NCBI RefSeq assembly: GCF_003071065.1
Contig: NZ_QCXX01000007.1
Coordinates: forward strand, 310,669 to 374,668
Direction: 5' to 3'
DNA: 64,000 nt
Origin: Sphingobacterium athyrii
Lineage (GTDB): Bacteria > Bacteroidota > Bacteroidia > Sphingobacteriales > Sphingobacteriaceae
The notes under the pieces are model-generated. The model was not told where the DNA came from and did no database searches. It saw only the letters and a program-made list of their open reading frames with translations. Below, one piece after another: positions 36,769 to 45,876 of the stretch (its first letter is position 1; the number at the start of each line of letters is the position of its first letter). Made by a program: the position numbers and the translations under genes.

Positions 36769-37521
36769 CTATCGCACGACAATACCATTATGGCGCAAAG
36801 TCTGCTTAAGATCCGGAATCAATATTTCTCCATAATGGAATACGGAAGCTGCTAATGCTGCATCCACGTTGGCCTGTTGGAAAACATCGACAAAATGCTG
36901 TTGATTACCAGCCCCACCAGATGCGATCAGCGGAATATGAATACGATCGTTAACAGCCTTTAAAAATTTATTGTCAAAACCGTTCTTAGTCCCATCATGA
37001 TCCATTGAGGTCAACAGAACCTCTCCGGCCCCGCGTTCTTGCGCTTCAAGGATCCAATCCAGGGTATTGATTTCCGTCTTGATGCGTCCACCACTTAAAT
37101 GGACAAAATCCTGTCCTTCAATAGATCTCGTATCGACAGCAACCACTACAAATTGGGCACCAAAAGCGGCGGCCATTTGATTGATCAGTCCCGGATTGCG
37201 CACTGCTGCAGAGTTAATGGAGATCTTGTCCGCCCCAGCATTTAATAGGATATCCGCGTCACTGATTTCATTGATACCACCTCCTATTGTAAAAGGAATA
37301 TTCACCTGACGAGCTACCGCTTTTACGAGATCTATCGTCGTCTTACGTCCCTCATGTGTAGCTGTAATATCTAGAAACACAAGTTCATCAGCTCCTTGCT
37401 GGGAATATTCATAGGCGAGTTCAACAGGATCACCTGCGTCACGCAGGTCGACAAAGTTGACACCTTTTACCGTACGTCCGTCTTTGACATCCAAGCAGGG
37501 AATTATCCGTTTTGCCAGCAT
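36769..37521 (-). CDS. hisF: Imidazole glycerol phosphate synthase cyclase subunit HisF
   Basis: A 250-residue TIM-barrel enzyme that uses ammonia delivered by HisH to close the imidazole ring, giving IGP and AICAR. Key motifs are present: the N-terminal RIIPCLDVKDGRTVKGVNF (catalytic Asp11), IPFTIGGGI with the phosphate-binding glycines, VAVDTRS with the second catalytic Asp near residue 130, and IASGGAGNQQHF near the C-terminus. Normal length. It starts one base after the hisA stop, so translation is coupled. It works with the HisH amidotransferase encoded two genes upstream. Confidence 0.97.
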   Translation of the reverse strand: MLAKRIIPCLDVKDGRTVKGVNFVDLRDAGDPVELAYEYSQQGADELVFLDITATHEGRKTTIDLVKAVARQVNIPFTIGGGINEISDADILLNAGADKISINSAAVRNPGLINQMAAAFGAQFVVVAVDTRSIEGQDFVHLSGGRIKTEINTLDWILEAQERGAGEVLLTSMDHDGTKNGFDNKFLKAVNDRIHIPLIASGGAGNQQHFVDVFQQANVDAALAASVFHYGEILIPDLKQTLRHNGIVVR

Positions 37522-37522
37522 G

Positions 37523-38275
37523 TTAAAATCGGATTAATGATTTGAGATTCCAGTCTTTGACTTCATCGATAGAGATACGATTCTCATAGATTGCTTTTCC
37601 TACAACCACAGATTCTACTCCACCTAGCTCTTGAAGCTTTTGAATGTCATCCATTGAACTGATACCCCCAGAAGCAATCAGCTTGATAATCGGAGAGTGG
37701 TTTAACAATTTTTGATACAATTCCACACCTGCGCCCCCCAGTTTTCCATCTTTGCTAATGTCCGTACAAAGGAATCTAAAAAATCCCAAAGCCAAGCATT
37801 TATCAATATACTCAATCAATTTAATTGGTGAACTTTCTAACCAGCCAGAGTATTTAATGACTTCGTCCAACACATCAATTGCAATGACAATATGATCTGC
37901 GTATTTGACTTTCCCTTCGTTAAGCGTTGCCAGTTCCTCCAAAAAAGAAGGATTTGTGATCGCTTGCGTACCGACAATCACACGGTATACACCAGCATCC
38001 ACCAATTCCTTTACCTTATCAATGCTTCTGACTCCACCGCCATACTGTATTTTCATATCTGTCTTTTGGATGATATCGAATAAATAGGCCTGATTGCTAA
38101 AGTCACCTTTTGCACCATTTAAATCTATGATATGAACCAACTCCGTACCGTTTGCACGATAGTTCTCGATCTGCTCCTCTAAACTTATAGCATAAGTTGT
38201 AACGTCGTTGTAGTTACCCTCTCTTAAACGGACAACTTTTTTGTCCAAAACGTCAATTGCTGGAATGATATACAT
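37523..38275 (-). CDS. hisA: ProFAR isomerase HisA
   Basis: A 250-residue TIM-barrel isomerase that converts ProFAR to PRFAR. It begins MYIIPAIDVLDKKVVRLREG with the catalytic Asp at residue 8. Further on are IQYGGGVRSIDKV, RVIVGTQAI, a central catalytic Asp-containing strand (FLCTDISKDGKLGGAGVELY, residues about 166-185), and the second phosphate site LIASGGISSMDDI. It is shaped like HisF, as the two are ancient duplicates. It lies 12 bases after hisH and one base before hisF. Confidence 0.97.
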   Translation of the reverse strand: MYIIPAIDVLDKKVVRLREGNYNDVTTYAISLEEQIENYRANGTELVHIIDLNGAKGDFSNQAYLFDIIQKTDMKIQYGGGVRSIDKVKELVDAGVYRVIVGTQAITNPSFLEELATLNEGKVKYADHIVIAIDVLDEVIKYSGWLESSPIKLIEYIDKCLALGFFRFLCTDISKDGKLGGAGVELYQKLLNHSPIIKLIASGGISSMDDIQKLQELGGVESVVVGKAIYENRISIDEVKDWNLKSLIRF

Positions 38276-38287
38276 AATCGAATATTT

Positions 38288-38887
38288 TTAGTCTACTTGA
38301 ATAGTTGAAAAATTGAGCAACAACTGCTCACCTGCTTTTCCCGACTTCTCCGGGTGAAATTGTACGCCAAAGAAATTTTCTCTGGAAATTGCTGCTGAAA
38401 ATGGCACTCCATATTCACATTTAGCGGCGGTAAATGTCGTATCATATTCGATATAATACGAATGGACAAAATAAAAATAAGTCTGATCTTCTATATTCGC
38501 AAATAAAGGATTATTTGCTTGTACCGAAACGCTATTCCAGCCCATATGAGGCACTTTACCCGCTATGCCAGCTTCAAAATGTAACGTTTTCAACGGGAAC
38601 AACTTCAGCATCTCGGCATCACCTTCCTCCGAATATTCCGTCAGCAGCTGCATCCCAACACAGATTCCAAGCACAGGTTTACGCAAATCTTTAATATAGG
38701 GTACTAATCCCGACTCAAGCAACTTATTCATTGCCGCCCCAGCATGACCTACGCCCGGAATAATAATCCGATCATAACGATCCATCTCCTCAGCCGTATT
38801 GATCATACCATAAGTCAACCCTACTCGATCTAGCGCAGCAGTCAGGGAAAAGATATTCCCGGCACCGTAATTAATAATTCCTATCAT
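38288..38887 (-). CDS. hisH: Imidazole glycerol phosphate synthase glutaminase subunit HisH
   Basis: A 199-residue class-I glutamine amidotransferase. I use the ATG at 38885-38887, which gives the classical start MIGIINYGAGNIFSLTAALD. The open frame runs upstream to 39001, but that part overlaps hisB and has no domain. The nucleophile Cys is in GICVGMQLL (about residue 78) and the His-Glu pair in FFGVQFHPEKSG near the C-terminus. It splits glutamine and channels ammonia to HisF. The start is one base beyond the hisB stop. Confidence 0.96.
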   Translation of the reverse strand: MIGIINYGAGNIFSLTAALDRVGLTYGMINTAEEMDRYDRIIIPGVGHAGAAMNKLLESGLVPYIKDLRKPVLGICVGMQLLTEYSEEGDAEMLKLFPLKTLHFEAGIAGKVPHMGWNSVSVQANNPLFANIEDQTYFYFVHSYYIEYDTTFTAAKCEYGVPFSAAISRENFFGVQFHPEKSGKAGEQLLLNFSTIQVD

Positions 38888-38888
38888 C

Positions 38889-40028
38889 TTACAACACTCC
38901 TTTTGTACTTGGCAGTTGCATGTGATCTGCATCACGGCGAACAGCTTTCTTAATAGATTTGGCAAAAGCTTTAAAAATTGCTTCAATCTTATGGTGCTCA
39001 TTATCCCCTTCGGCCTTGATATTTAGATTCGACCTAGAGGCATCAGAAAATGATTTAAAGAAATGAAAGAACATCTCTGTCGGCATGTCACCTATTTTCT
39101 CACGTTTAAATTCAGCATCCCATACGATCCAGTTGCGTCCGCCAAAATCCAGTGCAACCTGTGCCAGGCAATCATCCATTGGTAAGGTGTACGAGTAACG
39201 CTCAATACCACGCTTGTCTCCCAATACTTTCAAAAATACCTCACCCAAAGCTATCCCTGTATCTTCAATCGTATGATGCTCGTCTATATGAAGATCACCT
39301 TTCGCTTTGATCGTTAAGTCCAATGCACCATGTCGGGCTATTTGATCCAGCATATGGTCAAAAAAAGGCAATCCTGTTTCGATTTCCGATTTACCGGAGC
39401 CATCCAAGTTTAGTTGAATAAAAATATCCGTTTCATTTGTCTTACGATGATGTTCGGCAGTACGCGTGCCCAGTTTAAGAAATTCGTATATCGTCTTCCA
39501 GTCTGTGGTTTCCAACGCCACCACTTTCGGGTCAATGTCAACGTTCTCCAACGCCCCCAATTGATCATTGGCACGAAGCCATATTGCTTTGGCACCAAGA
39601 TTTTGCGCGAGCTTTACATCATTGACTCGGTCACCGATAACGAACGATTCACTTAAATTATATTTTGACGGATCGAAATATTCACCGAGCATACCAATAC
39701 CCGGTTTACGAGTGTCAGCATTTTCATGCGGAAAAGTCTTATCTATATGTTCTTTGGCAAATACTACACCCTCTGCTGCAAACGTATCTAGCACAAAATG
39801 ATGGACGGGCCAGAAGTTTTCTTCCGGATGGGAAGATGTTCCCAGGCCATCTTGGTTTGAAACCAAGATCAATTCAAAATCCAGTTCCTTCGCGATACGT
39901 GGCAGGTACTGCAAGGCACCGGGATAGAATTTTAATTTTGCAAAAGAATCGATCTGCTCATCTTCTGGTTCCAAAATTAATGTTCCGTCGCGGTCTATAA
40001 ACAGTACACGTTTTAAGTTATCAGGCAT
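38889..40028 (-). CDS. hisB: Bifunctional histidinol-phosphatase / imidazoleglycerol-phosphate dehydratase HisB
   Basis: A 379-residue fusion. The N-terminal half (about 1-170) is a HAD-type histidinol-phosphatase with nucleophile Asp11 in FIDRDGTLI, VSNQDGLG and the FVIGDRVNDVKLA motif. The C-terminal half (about 185-379) is the dehydratase with the metal-binding repeats FFDHMLDQIARHG, DLHIDEHHTIEDTGIALGE and EGDNEHHKIEAIFKAFAKS. The fused form is usual in enterics and Bacteroidota. It follows hisC by four bases. Confidence 0.96.
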   Translation of the reverse strand: MPDNLKRVLFIDRDGTLILEPEDEQIDSFAKLKFYPGALQYLPRIAKELDFELILVSNQDGLGTSSHPEENFWPVHHFVLDTFAAEGVVFAKEHIDKTFPHENADTRKPGIGMLGEYFDPSKYNLSESFVIGDRVNDVKLAQNLGAKAIWLRANDQLGALENVDIDPKVVALETTDWKTIYEFLKLGTRTAEHHRKTNETDIFIQLNLDGSGKSEIETGLPFFDHMLDQIARHGALDLTIKAKGDLHIDEHHTIEDTGIALGEVFLKVLGDKRGIERYSYTLPMDDCLAQVALDFGGRNWIVWDAEFKREKIGDMPTEMFFHFFKSFSDASRSNLNIKAEGDNEHHKIEAIFKAFAKSIKKAVRRDADHMQLPSTKGVL

Positions 40029-40032
40029 AGTA

Positions 40033-41091
40033 TTATTTATTGATTTGATTAAGTTTTTCTAATAATGTTTGGTTCTCTGCAGGCGTCCCGACTGTAATGC
40101 GCAAACAGCCCTCACAAAGTTCGACTTTAGACCGATCCCTGACAATGATCCCATATTGAACTAGATAGTCATAAACTTCTCTCGGCTGTTCCATCTTGAC
40201 CAAGATAAAATTGGCATCAGAAGGAGTGATATATTGCACATAATCCAGTTCGAGGAGCTCGCGTACCAGTCGTTCACGTTCAGCTACCGTCTCTTTGATC
40301 CAGTCATTGACCTGATCCACATTATTCAGGGCCTCCAACACAATATCCTGTGTTGCCTGATTAATGTTATAGGGTGGTTTAATTTTATTATAAACTCCTA
40401 TAATTTCTTTACTTGCAAATGCCATGCCCAACCGCAATGCTGCAAGCCCCCAGGCTTTGGACAAAGTCTGCAATACCACCAAGTTAGGGTATTCAGCCAA
40501 TTCCTGTGTAAATGATTTTACGGCAGAAAAATTGATATAAGCTTCATCGACGACAACAAGCCCCTGAAAATTATTCAATATCGTTTCGATGTCCTGACGA
40601 CGGATAGAATTTCCGGTCGGATTATTCGGTGAGCAGATAAAAATCAACTTGGTATGTGCATCTACAGCATTCGCTATTCCATCCAGATCCAACTGATAGT
40701 CTGCTGTAAGGTTTACTTTTTTGAAAGCGACATCATTGATATTCGCCGACACCTCATACATACCATAGGTCGGTGGAACGAGGATAACATTATCCACACC
40801 GGGTGTACAAAATGCGCGGTACAAGATATCAATCGCTTCATCGCTCCCATTGCCTAAAAAAATATTTTCAGCGGGAACACCTTTTATTGTTGAAAGTTTT
40901 GCTTTGACTTGATGTTGGAGTGGGTCTGGGTATCGGTTGTAATCATGGTTGAGTGGGGATCCAAAAGGATTTTCATTGGCATCAATCCATATGGATGCCT
41001 CCCCTTTAAATTCATCTCTTGCGGACGAATACGGTACGAGCTTCTTGATATTTTCCCGTAATAGGTTGTTTAAGTTGAATGGATTATCCAT
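40033..41091 (-). CDS. hisC: Histidinol-phosphate aminotransferase HisC
   Basis: A 352-residue PLP enzyme that transaminates imidazole-acetol phosphate with glutamate. Fold-type-I motifs: WIDANENPFGSP, IFLGNGSDEAIDILYRAF, FICSPNNPTGNSI, VVVDEAYINF and the PLP-lysine in TLSKAWGLAALRLG (about residue 215). The C-terminal RDRSKVELCEGCLRITVGT carries the phosphate-binding Arg. It is the first gene of this his operon. hisG and hisD, which usually precede it in Bacteroidota, are not here; an unrelated RNase Z gene occupies the upstream side. About 110 AT-rich bases lie upstream and must hold the promoter. Confidence 0.96.
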   Translation of the reverse strand: MDNPFNLNNLLRENIKKLVPYSSARDEFKGEASIWIDANENPFGSPLNHDYNRYPDPLQHQVKAKLSTIKGVPAENIFLGNGSDEAIDILYRAFCTPGVDNVILVPPTYGMYEVSANINDVAFKKVNLTADYQLDLDGIANAVDAHTKLIFICSPNNPTGNSIRRQDIETILNNFQGLVVVDEAYINFSAVKSFTQELAEYPNLVVLQTLSKAWGLAALRLGMAFASKEIIGVYNKIKPPYNINQATQDIVLEALNNVDQVNDWIKETVAERERLVRELLELDYVQYITPSDANFILVKMEQPREVYDYLVQYGIIVRDRSKVELCEGCLRITVGTPAENQTLLEKLNQINK

Positions 41092-41200
41092 TATAAAAAA
41101 ATTAGAGCCGTAAACTTAGATAAATTGTTTATCAAATGCAATATAATAAGCAATTTAAAAGCATTTGGTCGTAGAAATGTGGTATAAAATTCACAAAAAA

Positions 41201-42112
41201 CTAAACTAAAAACCACTTCCCTTCGATCGAAAGTTCGGTATTGGGAAATACTGTTCGGGCTTCTTCCAACAAGGGTGCTAAATCCCGGTACCGTGCAGAG
41301 TAATGACCGAGCAATAATTTCTTTGCATGGGTTTCTTTGGCTATCTCTCCAGCTTCCAATGCCGTTGTGTGGAAAGTTTCTTTTGCCCGGTCGACCATAT
41401 CATGTAAAAATGTAGATTCATGGTACATGAGATCGGCATGCTGAACATAGGGAAGGTAATTTACTGTGCGTACCGTATCTGAACAATATACATAACTTCT
41501 GGATTTGGGTGCAGGCAGGCTCAATTGATCCGCTGGGTAAACATCCCCTTTTTCGTCCACATAATCCATCCCTTTCTTGATAGCGGGATAGTATACTGTG
41601 GGAATATTCAACGCTTGAACCACATCACCGAGCAAGGTCCTAGCCCGTGGTCCCTCATCAAAACGAAAACCCGTGCAGGCAATACGATGTGTTAAAGGAA
41701 ATGCGCTCACTTTCATAGTCCGGTTTTCAAAAATAATACCGGGCCCGTCGGGTGAAATCGGATGAAAAATAAGATTATAGCGCAAGACTGTCTCCGAATG
41801 CAGAAATTGGACATCCAAAATCTCTTTTAAGGCAGCTGGTCCGTATAAATGAAGATCACTTTTGCGGCCAACGAGATGCATCGAAGAGAGCAACCCCACT
41901 AAACCTAAATAGTGATCTCCATGTAAGTGACTAATAAAAATATGTCCTATACGATTGCTTTTAATTCCATAACGGCTGAGCTGCATTTGCGTCCCCTCCC
42001 CGCAGTCTATTAAAAACAATTGTTCATTAAAGTTCAGCACTTGGCTAGTCGGATGGCGATCAAACATCGGTGTCGCGGAACTATTTCCTAATATCAGAAC
42101 TTCAAACTTCAT
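41201..42112 (-). CDS. rnz: Ribonuclease Z
   Basis: A 303-residue metallo-beta-lactamase-fold endonuclease that trims tRNA 3' ends. The ATG at 42110-42112 gives MKFEVLILGNSSATPMFDRH; the frame begins 12 bases earlier. The zinc motif SHLHGDHYLGL is at residues 61-71 (His62, His64, Asp66, His67), and further ligands occur in FPLTHRIACTGF, YCSDT and LLLGHYSARY. The region between about 150 and 190 is the exosite arm. The start is one base beyond the stop of the upstream STAS gene, so the two are translationally coupled. Confidence 0.95.
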   Translation of the reverse strand: MKFEVLILGNSSATPMFDRHPTSQVLNFNEQLFLIDCGEGTQMQLSRYGIKSNRIGHIFISHLHGDHYLGLVGLLSSMHLVGRKSDLHLYGPAALKEILDVQFLHSETVLRYNLIFHPISPDGPGIIFENRTMKVSAFPLTHRIACTGFRFDEGPRARTLLGDVVQALNIPTVYYPAIKKGMDYVDEKGDVYPADQLSLPAPKSRSYVYCSDTVRTVNYLPYVQHADLMYHESTFLHDMVDRAKETFHTTALEAGEIAKETHAKKLLLGHYSARYRDLAPLLEEARTVFPNTELSIEGKWFLV

Positions 42113-42113
42113 A

Positions 42114-42494
42114 TTAATCTTCAATTGTCCCCCGGTATTCAGATTCCAGTTCGTGCGCGAAGATCAAATCTTCTGCGACCTTCAGTGATGGAGCGATCTT
42201 TATCGATTTATCCAGGTGCGACACCCGAACCATATCCATTAATTTGGGACAAAGATTGACCAAAATAAATACGCCACCAACAGACTGACATAGGCGGTGC
42301 GCCAATATGCCCAAACGGATCCCAACTTCATCCGTCTTTTGGACATGAATCATATCCAGAACAATGTTGCGCTGGCCAATTGTATTGCGCAACAAAAACT
42401 CACCCTTGAGTTTCGCTGCATTATCCGCATCTATCACTTCGACATGAGGCTCTATGACAATATAGCGATCGTGTTTATCAATAGTATACTTCAT
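42114..42494 (-). CDS. STAS-domain protein
   Basis: A 126-residue single-domain protein with the STAS fold of anti-sigma-factor antagonists. The pattern is EVIDADNAAKLKGEFLLRNT, then IVLDMIHVQKTDEVGIRLGI where the usual Asp-Ser phospho-site would be D-x-x-x-(S/T): here the segment reads TDEVGI, with Thr in the position often held by Ser. There is no partner kinase in the neighbourhood. Its coupling to RNase Z is a conserved-looking pair, and I recall the same pair in Bacteroidota, unverified. It may be a regulatory partner or simply a neighbour. Confidence 0.85.
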   Translation of the reverse strand: MKYTIDKHDRYIVIEPHVEVIDADNAAKLKGEFLLRNTIGQRNIVLDMIHVQKTDEVGIRLGILAHRLCQSVGGVFILVNLCPKLMDMVRVSHLDKSIKIAPSLKVAEDLIFAHELESEYRGTIED

Positions 42495-42527
42495 AAGTCT
42501 ATTTCCTTAGTTTGAGGATACAATGTA

Positions 42528-43478
42528 CTAATAATTTAGCTTTTTTAAGGCTTTTGTCACATTTCTTTCCACACGTTCCAGTACATTTTCCTGATCAGGG
42601 TAAACAAATTTTTCGCCCACGATGTGCTCATATAGCTCAATATAACGTTCGGAAATTGAAGCAATGATCTCATCTGTCATCTCTGGGACCACCTGTCCAT
42701 CTTTACCCTGAAATCCATTATCGATCAACCACTTACGAACAAACTCTTTTGACAATTGCTTTTGTGCTTCCCCTTTGTCCTGACGTTCTTGATATCCGTC
42801 AGCATAGAAATAACGGGAAGAATCCGGCGTATGAATCTCGTCGATAAGGACTATTTTGCCGTCTTTTTTACCAAATTCATATTTGGTATCCACTAGGATC
42901 AGCCCTCTTTGTGCTGCAATTTCAGTTCCGCGTTGAAACAATGCTTTGGTATATTTCTCCAGTTGCACGTAATCTTCTTCACTTACAATACTTTTTTTCA
43001 AAATATCCACCCGGGAAATATCCTCATCGTGACCTACTGCAGCTTTGGTCGTCGGTGTGATAATCGGTTCAGGTAATTTGTCATTCTCCTTCAATCCCTC
43101 AGGAAGAGACTCCCCACAAACTTCCCGTTTACCGGCAGCATATTCACGCCAGGCATGTCCTGATAGGTAACCTCGGATAACCATTTCAACTTTAAACGGT
43201 TCGCACATTTGACCTATGGTCACACTAGGATCCGGTACAGATACGACCCAATTCGGGATAATATCGGCTGTCGCTTTCAAAAATTTAGCCGCAATTTGAT
43301 TTAACACCTGTCCTTTGTACGGAATAGGACGAGGAAGTACCACATCAAATGCGGAAATACGGTCAGAAGCCACCATTGCCAAGTAGGTATCTGCAATCGT
43401 ATACACGTCACGTACTTTTCCTCTGTAAAAAGCAGTCTGGTTTTCGAAATTGAAATTTGTTTCTTTTATAGCGTTCAT
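42528..43478 (-). CDS. purC: SAICAR synthase (PurC)
   Basis: A 316-residue enzyme of purine synthesis that joins CAIR and aspartate using ATP. I take the ATG at 43476-43478 (MNAIKETNFNFENQ); a TTG further upstream adds six residues without support. Motifs: YRGKVRDVYTI, VASDRISAFDVVLPRPIPYK, VEMVIRGYLSGHAWREYAAG, ILVDTKYEFGKKDGKIVLID and DEIHTPDSSRYF. Longer than the 240-residue E. coli form, as usual for the eukaryote-like/Bacteroidota type. A 13-base perfect hairpin lies 36 bases upstream of the start codon and could act in regulation or in termination of phoH. Confidence 0.96.
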   Translation of the reverse strand: MNAIKETNFNFENQTAFYRGKVRDVYTIADTYLAMVASDRISAFDVVLPRPIPYKGQVLNQIAAKFLKATADIIPNWVVSVPDPSVTIGQMCEPFKVEMVIRGYLSGHAWREYAAGKREVCGESLPEGLKENDKLPEPIITPTTKAAVGHDEDISRVDILKKSIVSEEDYVQLEKYTKALFQRGTEIAAQRGLILVDTKYEFGKKDGKIVLIDEIHTPDSSRYFYADGYQERQDKGEAQKQLSKEFVRKWLIDNGFQGKDGQVVPEMTDEIIASISERYIELYEHIVGEKFVYPDQENVLERVERNVTKALKKLNY

Positions 43479-43514
43479 GTTCAAAGTAAAATTCAAATAA
43501 ATAATTATTGATCA

Positions 43515-43550
43515 GTCTTTGTTTTCATTTCCGTGGCTGAAAACAAAGAC
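43515..43550 (-). terminator. Perfect 13-base hairpin between phoH and purC
   Basis: GTCTTTGTTTTCA at 43515-43527 pairs exactly with 43538-43550 across a 10-base loop. No clean T-run follows on the minus strand. It lies about 150 bases behind the phoH stop and about 36 before the purC start, so it is either a phoH terminator or a purC leader structure. Confidence 0.55.
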
Positions 43551-43698
43551 TCGATTATGCATCCATGGCCTTTTCTAATGGTCCAAATGAACCAGTTTAT
43601 CGTGCCTTTTAAAGACGATATGAATATCCAGATCCTCTTGGTCCGTACTGGGCTTCCGATCGGGGATATTACAATTGATCTATTTTTGCAACGAACGA

Positions 43699-44664
43699 TT
43701 AAATGTCGCCGTATGCTTCCAAAATGCGTCGCACCAATTTATGACGAACCACATCGCCACCACTAAGGTGGATAATATCAATACCTTCAATATTTTCCAG
43801 CAAACGGATCGATGTCGAAAGGCCCGATTGATTCTTTTTAGGGAGATCGACCTGTGTCATATCACCTGTAACAATGAATTTTGCGGTCGGCCCCATACGG
43901 GTCAAAAACATCTTTAACTGCATATCCGTTGCATTTTGGGCTTCATCCAAAATGACAAAACAATTATCCAGTGTGCGTCCCCGCATAAATGCCAGAGGCG
44001 CAACCTCGATGGTACGGTTTTCTAAATATCCTTTTAATTTTTCGGCCGGAATCATATCGTCCAATGCATCGTACAGAGGTCTTAAGTAGGGATCTACCTT
44101 TTCTTTCAGATCTCCGGGTAAAAAACCGAGGTTTTCTCCAGCTTCCACCGCTGGTCTTGTCAGGATAATACGTTTGATTTCTTTATTGCGAAGTGCCCGG
44201 ACAGCAAGTGCAACAGCCGTATAGGTCTTTCCTGTTCCTGCCGGACCAATGGCAAATAAGATATCATTTTTCGAAATACTATCGACCATCCGTCGCTGAT
44301 TGGCTGTCCGTGCGCGGACAATCAAACCATTGGGTCCATAAACTATGGGCTCAGAACCAAAGACAGCTTGCTTGGCAGCAATTTCCTTTTCCTGTTGGGC
44401 AGCAGAACCTGCACTTGCCCCAAGGAGATTTTCAAAATCCAACAACGTAATGTTGTTAAATTTCTCAAGGTGAGCCATGACTTCCTTAAACGATTGCTCA
44501 AACAGCTCCAACTCCTTCGCATCACCTAACACTTTCATTTCACTTCCACGAGCCACAATCCGCAGTTTTGGGAATTGCTTCTTTAAATAATCAAAGTGCT
44601 CATTGTCTGCTCCCCATAATACGGGCAAATTCAGACCATCTAATGCAATTAGTAATTCGTTCAA
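43699..44664 (-). CDS. PhoH-family ATPase
   Basis: A 321-residue P-loop ATPase, probably RNA-related (PhoH proteins are linked to RNA processing and stress). Walker A GPAGTGKT is at residues 140-147, Walker B in CFVILDEAQNA (about 225-235), and sensor motifs in FIVTGDMTQVDLP. Residues 1-100 form a small N-terminal domain. The frame begins with TTG at 44662-44664, preceded six bases away by AGGA, and no ATG is available before the internal Met43, which would cut the N-terminal domain. I therefore accept TTG. It is transcribed towards purC, divergent from the SAM-hydrolase gene. Confidence 0.93.
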   Translation of the reverse strand: MNELLIALDGLNLPVLWGADNEHFDYLKKQFPKLRIVARGSEMKVLGDAKELELFEQSFKEVMAHLEKFNNITLLDFENLLGASAGSAAQQEKEIAAKQAVFGSEPIVYGPNGLIVRARTANQRRMVDSISKNDILFAIGPAGTGKTYTAVALAVRALRNKEIKRIILTRPAVEAGENLGFLPGDLKEKVDPYLRPLYDALDDMIPAEKLKGYLENRTIEVAPLAFMRGRTLDNCFVILDEAQNATDMQLKMFLTRMGPTAKFIVTGDMTQVDLPKKNQSGLSTSIRLLENIEGIDIIHLSGGDVVRHKLVRRILEAYGDI

Positions 44665-45087
44665 ATTTTATCCTATTTTAGAATTAATTAGATTGTAGCT
44701 ACCACGCAATAGCTCTTATGCGTAATACTATTCAAAATTAACGTATTCTAATGAGAAAATAGACCATACCAAAGAGATTTTTGCAAAAAGAAAACCAAAT
44801 TATTTTTTTCGTATTTTATACTTGAGTTTTGCTTTTAAAAGTGGATCTTCAGGGTGCGGAAACCAATTCTTTATTATTTAAATCGAAGCTATGTTTGTGT
44901 GTATCAACCGGAAAAAGATATATTCAAAATAAGTTCTTCAATTAGCTTTACAAATCAGCTGATAAATAGTAATTTTGCTCTCTATTTAAATAGATTTTTT
45001 AGCATCAGAACAAGTAAGCAACAGAAGATCTATTTCTATTCATTCAAAAAGGGAATTCGACAGCAATTCGGTCTACTTTAGATTATA
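44665..45087. other. 423-base divergent intergenic region
   Basis: Between phoH (minus) and the SAM-hydrolase-type gene (plus). AT-rich. AGGATAAAATTTG at the phoH end gives a ribosome site for its TTG start. A GTG-opened frame at 44854-45081 is rich in Ile, Phe, Ser and Lys with no recognisable motif; I do not count it as a gene. Promoters for both sides must be here but no convincing TAnnTTTG pair stands out. Confidence 0.5.
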
Positions 45088-45876
45088 ATGGCAGTAATTA
45101 CGTTAACGACAGATCTAGGACATAAGGATTTTTATCAAGCTGCGCTAAAAGGGAGCCTTTTAACGCAGTTGTCTGATGTTAATATTGTCGATATCACCCA
45201 CGAGATCCCAGCATTCAACATTCCGCGCGCAGCCTTTGTACTTGGTAACGCCTATCATTATTTTCCCAAAGGGACCGTACATATCATCGGTATCAACACC
45301 TTATTTCATGAAGAATCCAAATACATCGGCATGAAATACAAGGACCATTATTTTGTCGGCGCGGACAATGGTATTTTCAGTTTGCTGTTAAATGGAAATG
45401 AGCCCCAGGAATTGTATGAACTCAATCTGATGCAGGACCTGCGATACCTCCATTTCCCACTCGCTGACATTCTTTCAAAATCAGCCTGTCATATTGCAAA
45501 AGGGGGAAAACTGAAAGATGTGGGCACGCCGATGCATCAACTGATAGAAAAAGTTACATTACAGCCGATCTTTGATAAGGATATGATACGGGGCAATGTC
45601 ATCTACGTTGACGCCTTTGGCAATGCCATTACCAATATTTCAAAAGACCTGTTCAATAAAGTCCAAAAAGGGCGAAATTTTGTCTTGTATTTCAAGCGCA
45701 ACGAAACGATCACCAACCTTTCCTGGCATTACAATGAGGTCGGCGAAGGCGAAAAATTATGTCTCTTTGGAATCAGTAATTATCTGGAAATTGCGATCAA
45801 CAAGGGCAACGCGAGCCAGCTTTTGGGACTTCACGATGACGACTCCAATGTCATCCGTATCGAATTTAAAGATTAA
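45088..45876 (+). CDS. S-adenosyl-methionine hydrolase / adenosyltransferase family (DUF62)
   Basis: A 262-residue protein of the fluorinase/chlorinase superfamily; members without a halogen pocket hydrolyse SAM to adenosine and methionine. Characteristic parts: start MAVITLTTDLGHKDFYQAAL, then VDITHEIPAFNIPRAAFVLG, FPKGTVHIIGI, HYFVGADNGIFSLLL, and in the C-terminal half VIYVDAFGNAITNISKDLF. The insertion loop that marks true fluorinases is not evident, so hydrolase is the likelier activity. Cytoplasmic. The next gene begins 136 bases later and encodes an exported coiled-coil protein. Confidence 0.9.
   Translation: MAVITLTTDLGHKDFYQAALKGSLLTQLSDVNIVDITHEIPAFNIPRAAFVLGNAYHYFPKGTVHIIGINTLFHEESKYIGMKYKDHYFVGADNGIFSLLLNGNEPQELYELNLMQDLRYLHFPLADILSKSACHIAKGGKLKDVGTPMHQLIEKVTLQPIFDKDMIRGNVIYVDAFGNAITNISKDLFNKVQKGRNFVLYFKRNETITNLSWHYNEVGEGEKLCLFGISNYLEIAINKGNASQLLGLHDDDSNVIRIEFKD

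Noticed and set aside
38888..39001. N-terminal extension of hisH
   Set aside because: Overlaps hisB; HisH proteins begin at the MIGIINYGAGN segment.
44854..45081. 75-codon open frame opened by GTG in the phoH upstream region
   Set aside because: Low-complexity composition, no ribosome site, no recognisable motif.
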